From the NCBI GenBank assembly GCA_005798965.1, contig SYIB01000221.1, positions 1 to 7,514 of the forward strand: a stretch of 7,514 bases of DNA, read 5' to 3'. Source of the stretch: Planctomycetia bacterium (lineage in GTDB: Bacteria > Planctomycetota > Phycisphaerae > Phycisphaerales > SM1A02). Below are positions 1-7,330 of this stretch, piece by piece. The notes under the pieces were generated by a model, which had not been told where the DNA came from, searched no databases, and saw nothing but the letters and a program-made list of their open reading frames with translations. Position numbers and translations under genes: made by a program. Positions within the stretch are counted from its first letter, which is position 1, and the number at the start of each line of letters is the position of its first letter.

Positions 1-3000
1 CACCCTGCACGCCTGGCTCGCCACGCGGTGCGTTGCAGACCATGCAGTCTGGGTACGCAGTACGCGAATCCTCGTAGAGGTCGCAACCGGGGCCCGATCC
101 ATTCGGATCGGTCGAATCGACGCGTGCAAAGGGGAACTCGGGACGGTTTGGATCGTTGCCCGCCGCCTGCACGGCAGCATCAAGCTCGAACATGAGCGAG
201 TACGGGTAGGGCCAGCCATCGGTCCGGTCAGAATCGCTGTCATCGCGGATCAGCCACGGGTGGGTCAGGTCGAGGAAATCGAGGAACCGCGCACGGAACA
301 GCGGATCACCCGCGAGTTGCTGGGGCATCGCGAAGACCGTGGCCGTGCGGGGCTGCTCAGGCGTACCGGGCCCAAGGATCGGTGAGACACCGTAACCCCA
401 GTAGGGCTGGCCCACATTGGGCGAATCGAAGTTGATCGATGCCGGGATCGGGATCTGCGAGAAGCGGAAGACGTTGTCCACGCCCCCCGTGCCGCCCACG
501 CGCAGACGGTAAGGCTGCAGGTTGATCGGCTCGTTGTAGGGATTGGCAATCTGTACGGCGATCACCACAGCCGGGCGCAGGAGCGGGCTGCTCGGGTCAT
601 AGACGACGAAGTGGACACCCCCGCCCTCCGGCACCTCAAGCGGCAGTGCGAAAGGATCGGCCGGCGGGATGAGCGAGTCCAAGTACTCGAGCACCTGCTG
701 ACCCTGCACTGGCGCATTCGCCGCTGCCAACTGCCGCACGTCGGCCCATCGCGACTTGGGATACACGATGGCGAAGAACACTTCGGTGATGAAGGGCTGC
801 TTCTCGTTGCCCAGAAATCTTCGCTCCGGCTCCTCGAGCACGAAGGGCGCCTCGGCCGGGTGGAACGGATCATCCACCACGAGCTGCGTGTTGCCATACT
901 TGCGCCCGCCATCGCGCCATGATTCCACGTTCGTTGCCCAGCTCGCTGCCATGCGCTGGGCTCGGATGAACTGCTCAGGCGTGCCGTCGATCGTCCCGAA
1001 GTAACTCGTGCGCGTGACCGGATCGAGCATGCAGCGCGTGAACACCGTGTAGAGCCGGTTCACGAACCGGAGTTGATCGCCCAGGATCTGGCCACCGTTC
1101 GTGAGCTGCAGCCCGTTGTAGAGCGGGTCACTGATGGGCGAGCGCAGATCGACCTTCTGGTTCCAGAGCAGGAAGTCGCGGCGTGCAAGTTCCTCATCGC
1201 GCCAGTCGTAGGTCCCGTCGTTGTTGCCATCTCCAACGATCGTTTGGTTCTGCGTCTGCGGATACTGGGTCTGTGCATCGGGCCCCTCGGCGCCGATGAT
1301 CTTTGGCGTGGCCAGGCCGAGGGAGCTGGCCTGCGCGTTCGCGTTCGGGGGGAAGCTCCAGAGCCACGGCGGCAACTGCTCGTTGCGCGCGCCGTTGTAA
1401 GTCGTCAGGTGACGGCGGGTGTCGTGCAGCAGCTGCAGCGAGGTGAGTTTGCCGATGCTCGGGGGGCTGGTGGCACCGACCGCCAGCTCGAAGCCCTCAA
1501 AGCTCTCGCTACGGGCCGGGCTGGCGCGCAAGAGGTCGCGCCGGGGTCCGGTCTCGGCACCCAACGGCAACGCAGGGTCGAGCGATCGCTCGAGGCGGCT
1601 CAGCACGGAATCGTTGTGACCCGCGAAGCGCCGAAGCTCGATCTCGTCGGCCATTCCGAAGAAGTCAATGCGTGAGCCAGCACGCTGGCCAGCGGTAAAC
1701 GCAGCATTGCCATCGACGAAGGTATCAAGGCGACCGCCGTTGAGCAGGGCCTTGTAGTGATGCAGGCGATCCAACGGACTGAGCAGCAGTGCATCGATGC
1801 CAGGAATCGGACCAAGCGCCGTCGGACTTCCGAGCGTGCGTACCAAGCCCAACTCACGGATGAACCGCGTGTCGGTCGGAGTCCCGTGCACCGCCAATGC
1901 CACTGGGTTCGCCTCAGTATCCACGGAGACCCCGAACTGATCCCGCCACAAGTCCACGCTCAGCGGCGGATACAGGTTGACCGAGCCATCACCGTTCAGC
2001 CGCGCATACTGTCCGAACAAGCCCGCGCGCAACGGATTGAAGGCATCCGAGTCTGCTGTACCGCCGAGCGAGCCGTCACGGCGCACCATCAACGACACAT
2101 CACCCGGAACGAGCCCCGCCGTCTGGGTACGGTCGAACACGGTGGCCGTGTTCACGTTCACCATCGCGCTGTTGTCGACCACGCTCACGCCGACCACGTA
2201 CCGCACGGCCCGGTCCGCGCTCGTGGGCGGCATGAACCAGTAGCTGTCCGTGAAGCCATCACCGTCAGTATCGCAGAGCCGGCGGCTGACGAGGTTGCGC
2301 GCCGTGTCAGGCTCGAGCTCCTCGCGCTTGGGCCCGAAGTGCGCCAGGCGAAGGAAGTTCGGCATGGGGCTGGCGTTCACGCCCCCCACCGCATTGATGT
2401 AGCCACTTGCGCTGGCCCCACCGCCGTAGAACCAGTTGTCGGCAAGCGCTTTGAAATTTAGGGCTAACGCCAGCGTGTTCTGCGAATCACCGACCCCCGT
2501 GGTGGAACCCGTCACCAGGAATGCATCGAGCGGGCGAACGCCCGGAAGCCACTGCTCCCACGGGATGAAGAGCCCGTTGCGCTCCTGCTCATGCGTACCG
2601 TTCTGCGTGTTGAACCACGCCGCACCCGCATCGCAATCGGCAAGGTCCGGGATCAGCGTCCATCCGTTGTTCGCCGTCGCAGGGTTCGACAGGTGCGACC
2701 AGTGCGTGAAGAACGGCAGGCCGTTGTTGTCGTAGGCGCGCATCGGCTCGGTCGAGCGCAGCCACCGCGTGTCCCCGTAGCCGGGATTGCCCCAGGGGTT
2801 CGCCTCGTACACGCGCAACGGGTGGTTGGAATTCACCACGTTGTTGTTGGCGAAGAGGTCCGGCCAGTTGGTCCACGGGTACACGTGGAAGGGCGCGAAG
2901 TTGTAGCCGTCAATGATCGCGTCGTCGCCCGCTGGATCCGGGCTGAGGTCAGCGTTGAAGAAGGCGTTCCACGGGTCCACGCCGTAGCGCACCGCCCCAC

Positions 3001-3346
3001 GAAGCGGCTCGAGCCGCGGGTATGACGTACTTGCCACCAGCGGGTAGCCGTACTGCGTGGGATTCGGCACGAAGCCAGCCTGAAACACCGGGTCGGCCGC
3101 ATCGATGCGCCGCGGGAAGAGCGACTGTGCGACTTCATCGATCACGGCCTTCGTGATCGAGTCCACTCGTTGCTGCCTGGCCTGAGACGACTGCTGGGCT
3201 GAGGCGATCTGCCGGCCGGCCTGCGTGCGCGTGAGGAAGGCCGACGCAATGATCACGAGCAGCACCAGCAGTGCCGTCACCATGATCATGACGTTGGCAC
3301 GCCGCCAACCTGCATCAGCGCGACGGATGGATCGGGCAACGCTCAT
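1..3346 (-). CDS. gspK: Giant GspK-like pseudopilin, N-terminal 1115 residues (3' end outside window)
   Basis: Probable GspK-like tip pseudopilin. Seen: the frame from ATG at 3346 stays open for 1115 codons to the left edge. The N-terminus is basic (MSVARSIRRADAGWRRA) followed by a hydrophobic helix (about 18-38), with N18 at the likely mature +1 and M22 at +5. Absence of Glu+5 is the known GspK trait. A helix rich in Gln/Ala/Arg follows (about 40-65). A DTDGDGFTDSYW loop (359-370) precedes VVDNSAMVNVNTA (389-401), which resembles the GspK core motif of a D-x-x-G-x-x-N-x-N type. A second EF-hand-like loop lies at 706-717 (DGNNDGTYDWRD). A beta-rich segment VQIANPYNEPINL starts near 931. A DDSDSD run lies near 1035, and cysteines at 1088, 1101 and 1104 near the edge. 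Canonical GspK is about 300-350 aa, so this is more than three times larger. Fourth position after the G-H-I-J genes and a 4-base overlap with gspJ support K. What the extra domains do is unknown. Confidence 0.8.
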   Translation of the reverse strand, partial: MSVARSIRRADAGWRRANVMIMVTALLVLLVIIASAFLTRTQAGRQIASAQQSSQARQQRVDSITKAVIDEVAQSLFPRRIDAADPVFQAGFVPNPTQYGYPLVASTSYPRLEPLRGAVRYGVDPWNAFFNADLSPDPAGDDAIIDGYNFAPFHVYPWTNWPDLFANNNVVNSNHPLRVYEANPWGNPGYGDTRWLRSTEPMRAYDNNGLPFFTHWSHLSNPATANNGWTLIPDLADCDAGAAWFNTQNGTHEQERNGLFIPWEQWLPGVRPLDAFLVTGSTTGVGDSQNTLALALNFKALADNWFYGGGASASGYINAVGGVNASPMPNFLRLAHFGPKREELEPDTARNLVSRRLCDTDGDGFTDSYWFMPPTSADRAVRYVVGVSVVDNSAMVNVNTATVFDRTQTAGLVPGDVSLMVRRDGSLGGTADSDAFNPLRAGLFGQYARLNGDGSVNLYPPLSVDLWRDQFGVSVDTEANPVALAVHGTPTDTRFIRELGLVRTLGSPTALGPIPGIDALLLSPLDRLHHYKALLNGGRLDTFVDGNAAFTAGQRAGSRIDFFGMADEIELRRFAGHNDSVLSRLERSLDPALPLGAETGPRRDLLRASPARSESFEGFELAVGATSPPSIGKLTSLQLLHDTRRHLTTYNGARNEQLPPWLWSFPPNANAQASSLGLATPKIIGAEGPDAQTQYPQTQNQTIVGDGNNDGTYDWRDEELARRDFLLWNQKVDLRSPISDPLYNGLQLTNGGQILGDQLRFVNRLYTVFTRCMLDPVTRTSYFGTIDGTPEQFIRAQRMAASWATNVESWRDGGRKYGNTQLVVDDPFHPAEAPFVLEEPERRFLGNEKQPFITEVFFAIVYPKSRWADVRQLAAANAPVQGQQVLEYLDSLIPPADPFALPLEVPEGGGVHFVVYDPSSPLLRPAVVIAVQIANPYNEPINLQPYRLRVGGTGGVDNVFRFSQIPIPASINFDSPNVGQPYWGYGVSPILGPGTPEQPRTATVFAMPQQLAGDPLFRARFLDFLDLTHPWLIRDDSDSDRTDGWPYPYSLMFELDAAVQAAGNDPNRPEFPFARVDSTDPNGSGPGCDLYEDSRTAYPDCMVCNAPRGEPGVQG

Positions 3347-5085
3347 GGCTTGGACCTTTCGGGCAAGTCGATGACGAACGTGAACTCACGGCCGCCTTCG
3401 ATGCGACGGTCAGGATCGTGCAGCGTCATGGTGATGCGCACGGCGCTTGGTCGCGGGGTGTAGTCGAGCCGCGGAACGACCCAGTCGGTCGGCTGCCCGG
3501 CGAGCACCGCACCCGTGACCGGATTCTGGCTCGAGCGCACACGGACTGCGGGTTCGGTGGCGTTGAAGCCAAAGACGCTCGTGTAGCACCACACGCGCTG
3601 TGCGGGGATGCCACCACCCACGACGGACAGGACCTGCGCGCCCGTCGGCCCCTCGATCGAGGGTGCGTAGATCGGAGCGCCAACTCCACCCACCTGCTCC
3701 AGCGTGCGTGTGCCACGACGTTGGTTGAACGGCACCGAAAAACCGAGTGACGTGACTTCATCCGGCAGGCCGATCCACGGCGCAACGCCATTGGTCGGTG
3801 CGAGGAAGCCAAGCATGGCGACGGTGCCGTTGCCTGTGAGGGGATTGAGCGCCAACGTCACGCGACGATCGTCCTCCATCACGCGGCCGACCCCATCCTT
3901 CCAACACCACTCGACAATGAAGTTGCTGCAGTGACCGGCGATCATGCCAGAGGTCAGCATCTGGTCCGACTTCGCGAAGGTGGGTGGCTGACGCTCGGCA
4001 CGCGGCCAGCTGTTCAGGCCGATCTGCACGCTCGTACCGGCCTGGTTGGCCGAGGCGCCGATGCCGAAGGTGCCGTTGATCACGCGCTGACGCGCAGCAC
4101 CGAACGCCACCGCACCTGGTGGGCTTGCCGGCAGTTCTGCGACTCCGGGGACCACCGTCCATGGCGAATAGAACGGCGGATCGAGAAGGCCGTTCGTGCC
4201 ATCGAATCGGCCGAGTACGCGCTCAAGATCGTTGAGCTGCATGGCCGTGACATCGAAGCGCCCGGACAGGATGGCTCGTGCAGGCTGCAGTGCGGCAGCG
4301 GCTGTGAAGGACCCCGTCGACTCCTGGAAGAGCGACGTCGTGCTGTTGGCATCGAGCTGGGGCGTGTTCGGCTGGATTGCGTGGAACGCGGGGTCCCCGC
4401 CATCGTCAGCCAGCAGCACGGCACGCCGGCTGAGGATCCAGTCGCGCGCGCCTGGCTGCGTGCCGTTGACCGTCCTGGTGCCACCGCTGGCGGTCGTGGC
4501 GGTCAGGCGGAGGCTTGGGCCATCGGTCACGGCGTCCGTCACCCATGGCGTGAGGACCTTCCCATCGAGCATGAAGTAATCGGGATCGAACGAGGCGGGT
4601 GCAGCCAGCGCCTGCTCCACACGATCAGGGACCTGCACGGCATGCCCGTAGGTGATACGGCTCAGCGCGCTCGATGGAACCGATCCGCCGAGAAGGTTCA
4701 CCGTGCCGACGAAGTCCACGGTGTCCTGCGTTCCTTCAGCGAAGAACACCAACTGATCCAATCGCAGGATCGCATCCTGCGCGAGGTCGGGATTCAGCAG
4801 TTCAAGCTGGTTGGTCCCGGCATTGTCATTGATGTCGTTGCGCAACGCGACATTGCGAATCGCCACATAGCCCTTGTCCGACATCCGCGCCAAGTCATCG
4901 CGCAGCCGGCGCTCAATGGCCCCGGCATCCTGCAGGATCGATGCGTTCGCCTCGCCCACGCTCGACACACGCTGCGCCGTACCGAAGATGCGGGCCGTGG
5001 CCGCGATGATGACCAGCAGCACCAGAACCGCCAGCAGCAGCTCGGTCAGCGTGAAGGCCTTGGCGTTGCGGTTGAGGTGCGGCAT
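3343..5085 (-). CDS. gspJ: GspJ-like minor pseudopilin (prepilin-type N-terminal domain), 580 aa
   Basis: Probable GspJ/PilW-type minor pseudopilin of the T2SS tip complex. Seen: leader MPHLNRNAKA, cleavage predicted A10|F11, then FTLTE with E15 at mature +5 and a hydrophobic helix to about residue 31. The helix continues into an amphipathic part ending RRLRDDLARM (59-68), matching the family's conserved DL segment after the N-terminal helix. Further on are CSNFIVEWCW (386-395) and, near the C-terminus, AVRITMTLHDP (548-558), which resembles the GspJ strand carrying a P-x-xVRL/ITL-type pattern, followed by REFTFVIDLP. Canonical GspJ is about 200 aa, so this protein is nearly three times larger, with the extra sequence mostly between the helix and residue 380. 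The start codon overlaps the previous stop by one base (TGATG) and has a good Shine-Dalgarno. Its stop overlaps the next start by 4 bases. Confidence 0.84.
   Translation of the reverse strand: MPHLNRNAKAFTLTELLLAVLVLLVIIAATARIFGTAQRVSSVGEANASILQDAGAIERRLRDDLARMSDKGYVAIRNVALRNDINDNAGTNQLELLNPDLAQDAILRLDQLVFFAEGTQDTVDFVGTVNLLGGSVPSSALSRITYGHAVQVPDRVEQALAAPASFDPDYFMLDGKVLTPWVTDAVTDGPSLRLTATTASGGTRTVNGTQPGARDWILSRRAVLLADDGGDPAFHAIQPNTPQLDANSTTSLFQESTGSFTAAAALQPARAILSGRFDVTAMQLNDLERVLGRFDGTNGLLDPPFYSPWTVVPGVAELPASPPGAVAFGAARQRVINGTFGIGASANQAGTSVQIGLNSWPRAERQPPTFAKSDQMLTSGMIAGHCSNFIVEWCWKDGVGRVMEDDRRVTLALNPLTGNGTVAMLGFLAPTNGVAPWIGLPDEVTSLGFSVPFNQRRGTRTLEQVGGVGAPIYAPSIEGPTGAQVLSVVGGGIPAQRVWCYTSVFGFNATEPAVRVRSSQNPVTGAVLAGQPTDWVVPRLDYTPRPSAVRITMTLHDPDRRIEGGREFTFVIDLPERSKP
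3355..3358 (-). promoter_or_regulatory. Probable ribosome binding site of the GspK-like gene
   Basis: On the minus strand, AAAGG lies about 8 bases upstream of the ATG at 3346 (AAAGGTCCAAGCCATG), within the end of the GspJ-like gene. It is a moderate Shine-Dalgarno match and agrees with the ATGA-overlapping start. Confidence 0.45.
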
Positions 5086-6398
5086 CAGAGCTCCATCACC
5101 GTGACGAAGACGGGCGTGATCGAGACGCCGTTGGCGTCTTCGGTGGGCAGGTACCAGATCACCGGCAAGGTTCCGGGATCGGGGCGCGGCAGCCCGTCCT
5201 GGCCCACGCCGAAGTAGACGGCGCTGGGCAACTTGGCACTGATGGGGCGCGCCAGCGTCACTGGACCGTCAGCGCTCGTTCGACGACCACCCACCACGCG
5301 ATGAACATCGTTCCATTGGTCGAGCCAGAGTTGGTTTGGTGCCTGCCACGCGTACAGGTCATTGGTGACGTTGAATCCGGAAGTTGGCGTGCCGGGGTTC
5401 GTGCCGGGGATCGCGGCGTTGTCCGCGCGCGTGTCAATGGCGCCATCGACGCCTCCGGCGCGCGGGATGGATGTTCCGGAGAACACCGTCGAACCCGCGG
5501 GCGGATTCGTAACGAAGGCACCGAGCCGGGGCATCGCGGGATAGTTCGCAAGCCCGCTGATGGTCGGAGCCTGGGCCACGCGGTACGGCCCGGCCTCAAC
5601 GCCAGACGTGCCGACGCGGTACACGAACACCGCGACGAGGATGCGACCTTCGAACCGGCGGAACATGCAATCCCAGACGAACTGCGGACGGCGCCGCGAC
5701 TGTGCGCTGGCCTCCCCTGCCGTATCGCCGCCCGTGAGCAACCTCGAAGGCGGCATCGCCGGCCACCAGCGTTCGTACTGCGTGATGATGGCGGCAGGCT
5801 GGCGCGCAAAAAGTTCACCACCGTCTTCGATCGAGTCGCCGTTGAAGTCAGCGAAGATCGAGAGCGGCGTCCTCGTGTCGAGGTCAGGATCCCACTTGCG
5901 ACGGTTCACCGGGACCCCATAGACCCTGTTGGCGTCGTTGCCCAGGCCATCCGTGGTGAACTCACTGCCCACGCGTGCCAGATTCAGGTTGTTCCCCGGT
6001 CCTGCGCCGAGCGCGTTGTTCAGCAGCAAGGTACCGAAGACGTCGATCGTGCCGGAGTCATCCTCGATGTTGCCATCGACCCAGCCCACACCCGTGAGTT
6101 GGGTCTGGAAGTACATCGTCGGGCGCTTCCAGAACCAGTCGCCGGGAATGGTGGTCGGTGCAGTCGCTCCAAGGTCGTACAGCCCGTACTCCTCGAACGT
6201 GCCGAAGTCATCCTGCCCGACCTTGCTGCGGATCACGCCCATCGCGTGCTGCGCCACGACGGGCCCAAGCGCATCATCGTTGGAGGCGCGCTGCTGCACG
6301 ATGCCGGCCGGGAACAGCGCACTCACGCTGATGATCCCGATGCCCAGGATGAAGACAGCCAGCAGAACCTCGACCAGCGTGAAGGCGCGACGGCTCAT
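5085..6398 (-). CDS. gspI: GspI-like minor pseudopilin (prepilin-type N-terminal domain), 437 aa
   Basis: Probable GspI/PilV-type minor pseudopilin, part of the I-J-K tip trimer in known T2SSs. Seen: the frame extends upstream to an ATG at 6527, but the start at 6398 is preferred because it gives the leader MSRRA directly before FTLVE (A5|F6 cleavage, E10 at mature +5) and forms an ATGA overlap with the preceding gene; the longer start would bury the leader 43 residues in. The hydrophobic helix runs to about residue 30 (LLAVFILGIGIISVSALF). Residues 184-195, DFNGDSIEDGGE, form an EF-hand-like loop with acidic or Asn residues at positions 1, 3, 5, 9 and 12. A mid-protein segment FVWDCMFRRFEGRILVAVF precedes a Gly/Pro/Thr-rich linker-like region. 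Canonical GspI is about 120-130 aa, so over 300 residues are extra and I cannot assign them a function. Family membership by leader is firm; the I assignment rests on order and on the GspI-like FxLxEVLLAxxIL helix. Confidence 0.82.
   Translation of the reverse strand: MSRRAFTLVEVLLAVFILGIGIISVSALFPAGIVQQRASNDDALGPVVAQHAMGVIRSKVGQDDFGTFEEYGLYDLGATAPTTIPGDWFWKRPTMYFQTQLTGVGWVDGNIEDDSGTIDVFGTLLLNNALGAGPGNNLNLARVGSEFTTDGLGNDANRVYGVPVNRRKWDPDLDTRTPLSIFADFNGDSIEDGGELFARQPAAIITQYERWWPAMPPSRLLTGGDTAGEASAQSRRRPQFVWDCMFRRFEGRILVAVFVYRVGTSGVEAGPYRVAQAPTISGLANYPAMPRLGAFVTNPPAGSTVFSGTSIPRAGGVDGAIDTRADNAAIPGTNPGTPTSGFNVTNDLYAWQAPNQLWLDQWNDVHRVVGGRRTSADGPVTLARPISAKLPSAVYFGVGQDGLPRPDPGTLPVIWYLPTEDANGVSITPVFVTVMEL
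5091..5094 (-). promoter_or_regulatory. Ribosome binding site of the GspJ-like gene
   Basis: On the minus strand, GGAG lies 5 bases before the ATG at 5085 (GGAGCTCTGATG), inside the last codons of the upstream gene. It supports this start and independent re-initiation in addition to coupling through the TGATG overlap. Confidence 0.6.
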
Positions 6399-7330
6399 TG
6401 GTCCACCGCCCGGGCTACGCCCGTCCAGCGATTGAAGCCGATGAAGTCCCCGAACTGCGGGATATACGCATCGAAGAACGTTCGGTACTGACTGGGCTCG
6501 CTCGTGGCGCTCGCCGAGGATTGCCACTCCGTCGGGTCGCCACGCTCGGCGGCGTCCTCATAGTCGTACACCGCCAGCAGCGTCGTGTAGCCCAGCACAG
6601 GTTCCTCGTCGGGCGAACGAAAGGTGACCCATGTCGGAACGTTGGTGATTCCACCCACGCCCGGAACAGCAGTGTTGTCGCCGTCGGCGTCGAACCACGG
6701 CCCAACGAACGTCGAAGTGTTGTCGGGATTGCCGCCGAAGCTCGTCTGCACCGATCCTGGGATGCGTGGGTTGCGCGTGCGCAGCGAGCCATCGGGACCG
6801 AAGCAGACGCAGAAGGCCCGACCGACCTCCCCATTGGAATATTCAGGCGTGACCGACCACTGTGGGACGAATGCGCTGATGTAATCGCCTGGCGCGGCGA
6901 TCTTGATCCCCCTCGCGAGACGTCGGGCGGGAACACCGGCCACCGGGCGGTACTGCTCGCCGAACACATCAAAGGTCTGGGTATCGAGCGGCACCATCCG
7001 CCCCGTCGCCTTGCCGATCACGACCTCGGTCACCTGCCCCTTCTGCGGGTTGCCGGGCGAGATCACGTTGCCTGACGGACCGAAGATCGGCGGCTCCGCC
7101 AAGACCGGGCGGAACGTCACGATGACCGGGGCGTTGTCCCGGATCGCGATCGCACGGGCCGTACCGAGCTGCGCAATGACGGCATTGGTGGCCGATGAGA
7201 GCCGCGCATCCTTGGCGATGCGCTGCACGCTCACGCTCGTGAGCAATGCCAGCACCGCGATGATGCCGATCACGACCAGCAGCTCGGCTAGCGTGAAGGC
7301 GCGCAAGGATGGGCGAGGTCGGTGCGTCAT
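6395..7330 (-). CDS. gspH: GspH-like minor pseudopilin (prepilin-type N-terminal domain), 311 aa
   Basis: Probable minor pseudopilin of the T2SS pseudopilus tip, inserted in the inner membrane and processed by a prepilin peptidase. Seen: ATG start with a short basic leader (MTHRPRPSLRA), predicted cleavage between A11 and F12, then FTLAE with E16 at mature position +5, and a hydrophobic helix to about residue 32. Residues 58-71 (ARAIAIRDNAPVIV) match the GspH/FimT pattern in which an ARxEAIxRNxPV-type segment opens the globular domain. FCVCFGPDGSLR, with C174 and C176, looks like the family's later F-x-PDG strand. An acidic loop, DADGDN, starts at D214. Canonical GspH is roughly 150-200 aa, so this one is expanded, mostly in its C-terminal half. 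The start overlaps the upstream stop by 4 bases (ATGA). No convincing Shine-Dalgarno precedes it, so translational coupling is likely. Alternative: a FimT-like type IV pilin, less likely given the gene order. Confidence 0.85.
   Translation of the reverse strand: MTHRPRPSLRAFTLAELLVVIGIIAVLALLTSVSVQRIAKDARLSSATNAVIAQLGTARAIAIRDNAPVIVTFRPVLAEPPIFGPSGNVISPGNPQKGQVTEVVIGKATGRMVPLDTQTFDVFGEQYRPVAGVPARRLARGIKIAAPGDYISAFVPQWSVTPEYSNGEVGRAFCVCFGPDGSLRTRNPRIPGSVQTSFGGNPDNTSTFVGPWFDADGDNTAVPGVGGITNVPTWVTFRSPDEEPVLGYTTLLAVYDYEDAAERGDPTEWQSSASATSEPSQYRTFFDAYIPQFGDFIGFNRWTGVARAVDQ
6402..6407 (-). promoter_or_regulatory. Weak ribosome binding site of the GspI-like gene
   Basis: On the minus strand GGTGGA stands 3 bases before the ATG at 6398. 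The spacing is short, so translation probably relies mainly on coupling to the upstream gene through the ATGA overlap. It still favours this start over the in-frame ATG at 6527. Confidence 0.3.

Noticed and set aside
2237..2272. DTDGDG motif as a dockerin domain
   Set aside because: Only one such loop occurs here, without the paired repeat and spacing of dockerins. A single calcium-type loop before a GspK-like motif is the better reading.
1757..2461. Plus-strand open frame of 234 codons opposite the GspK-like gene
   Set aside because: Antisense to a frame that is open over 1115 codons and carries coherent motifs. The translated product is His/Arg-rich and resembles no family.
3931..5217. Long plus-strand open frame of 428 codons opposite the GspJ-like gene
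   Set aside because: It lies antisense to a gene with clear prepilin and GspJ motifs. Its product is Arg/His/Gly-rich with no recognisable domain, as expected for the complement of GC-rich codons.
5301..6491. Plus-strand open frame of 396 codons opposite the GspI-like gene
   Set aside because: Antisense shadow with low-complexity Arg/Val/Asp-rich composition, no domain, and no ribosome binding site that I could credit.
6399..6527. 43-residue N-terminal extension of the GspI-like protein from an upstream in-frame ATG
   Set aside because: It would place the prepilin leader and membrane helix far inside the protein and overlap the GspH-like gene by 133 bases. The ATG at 6398 gives a normal leader and an ATGA junction.
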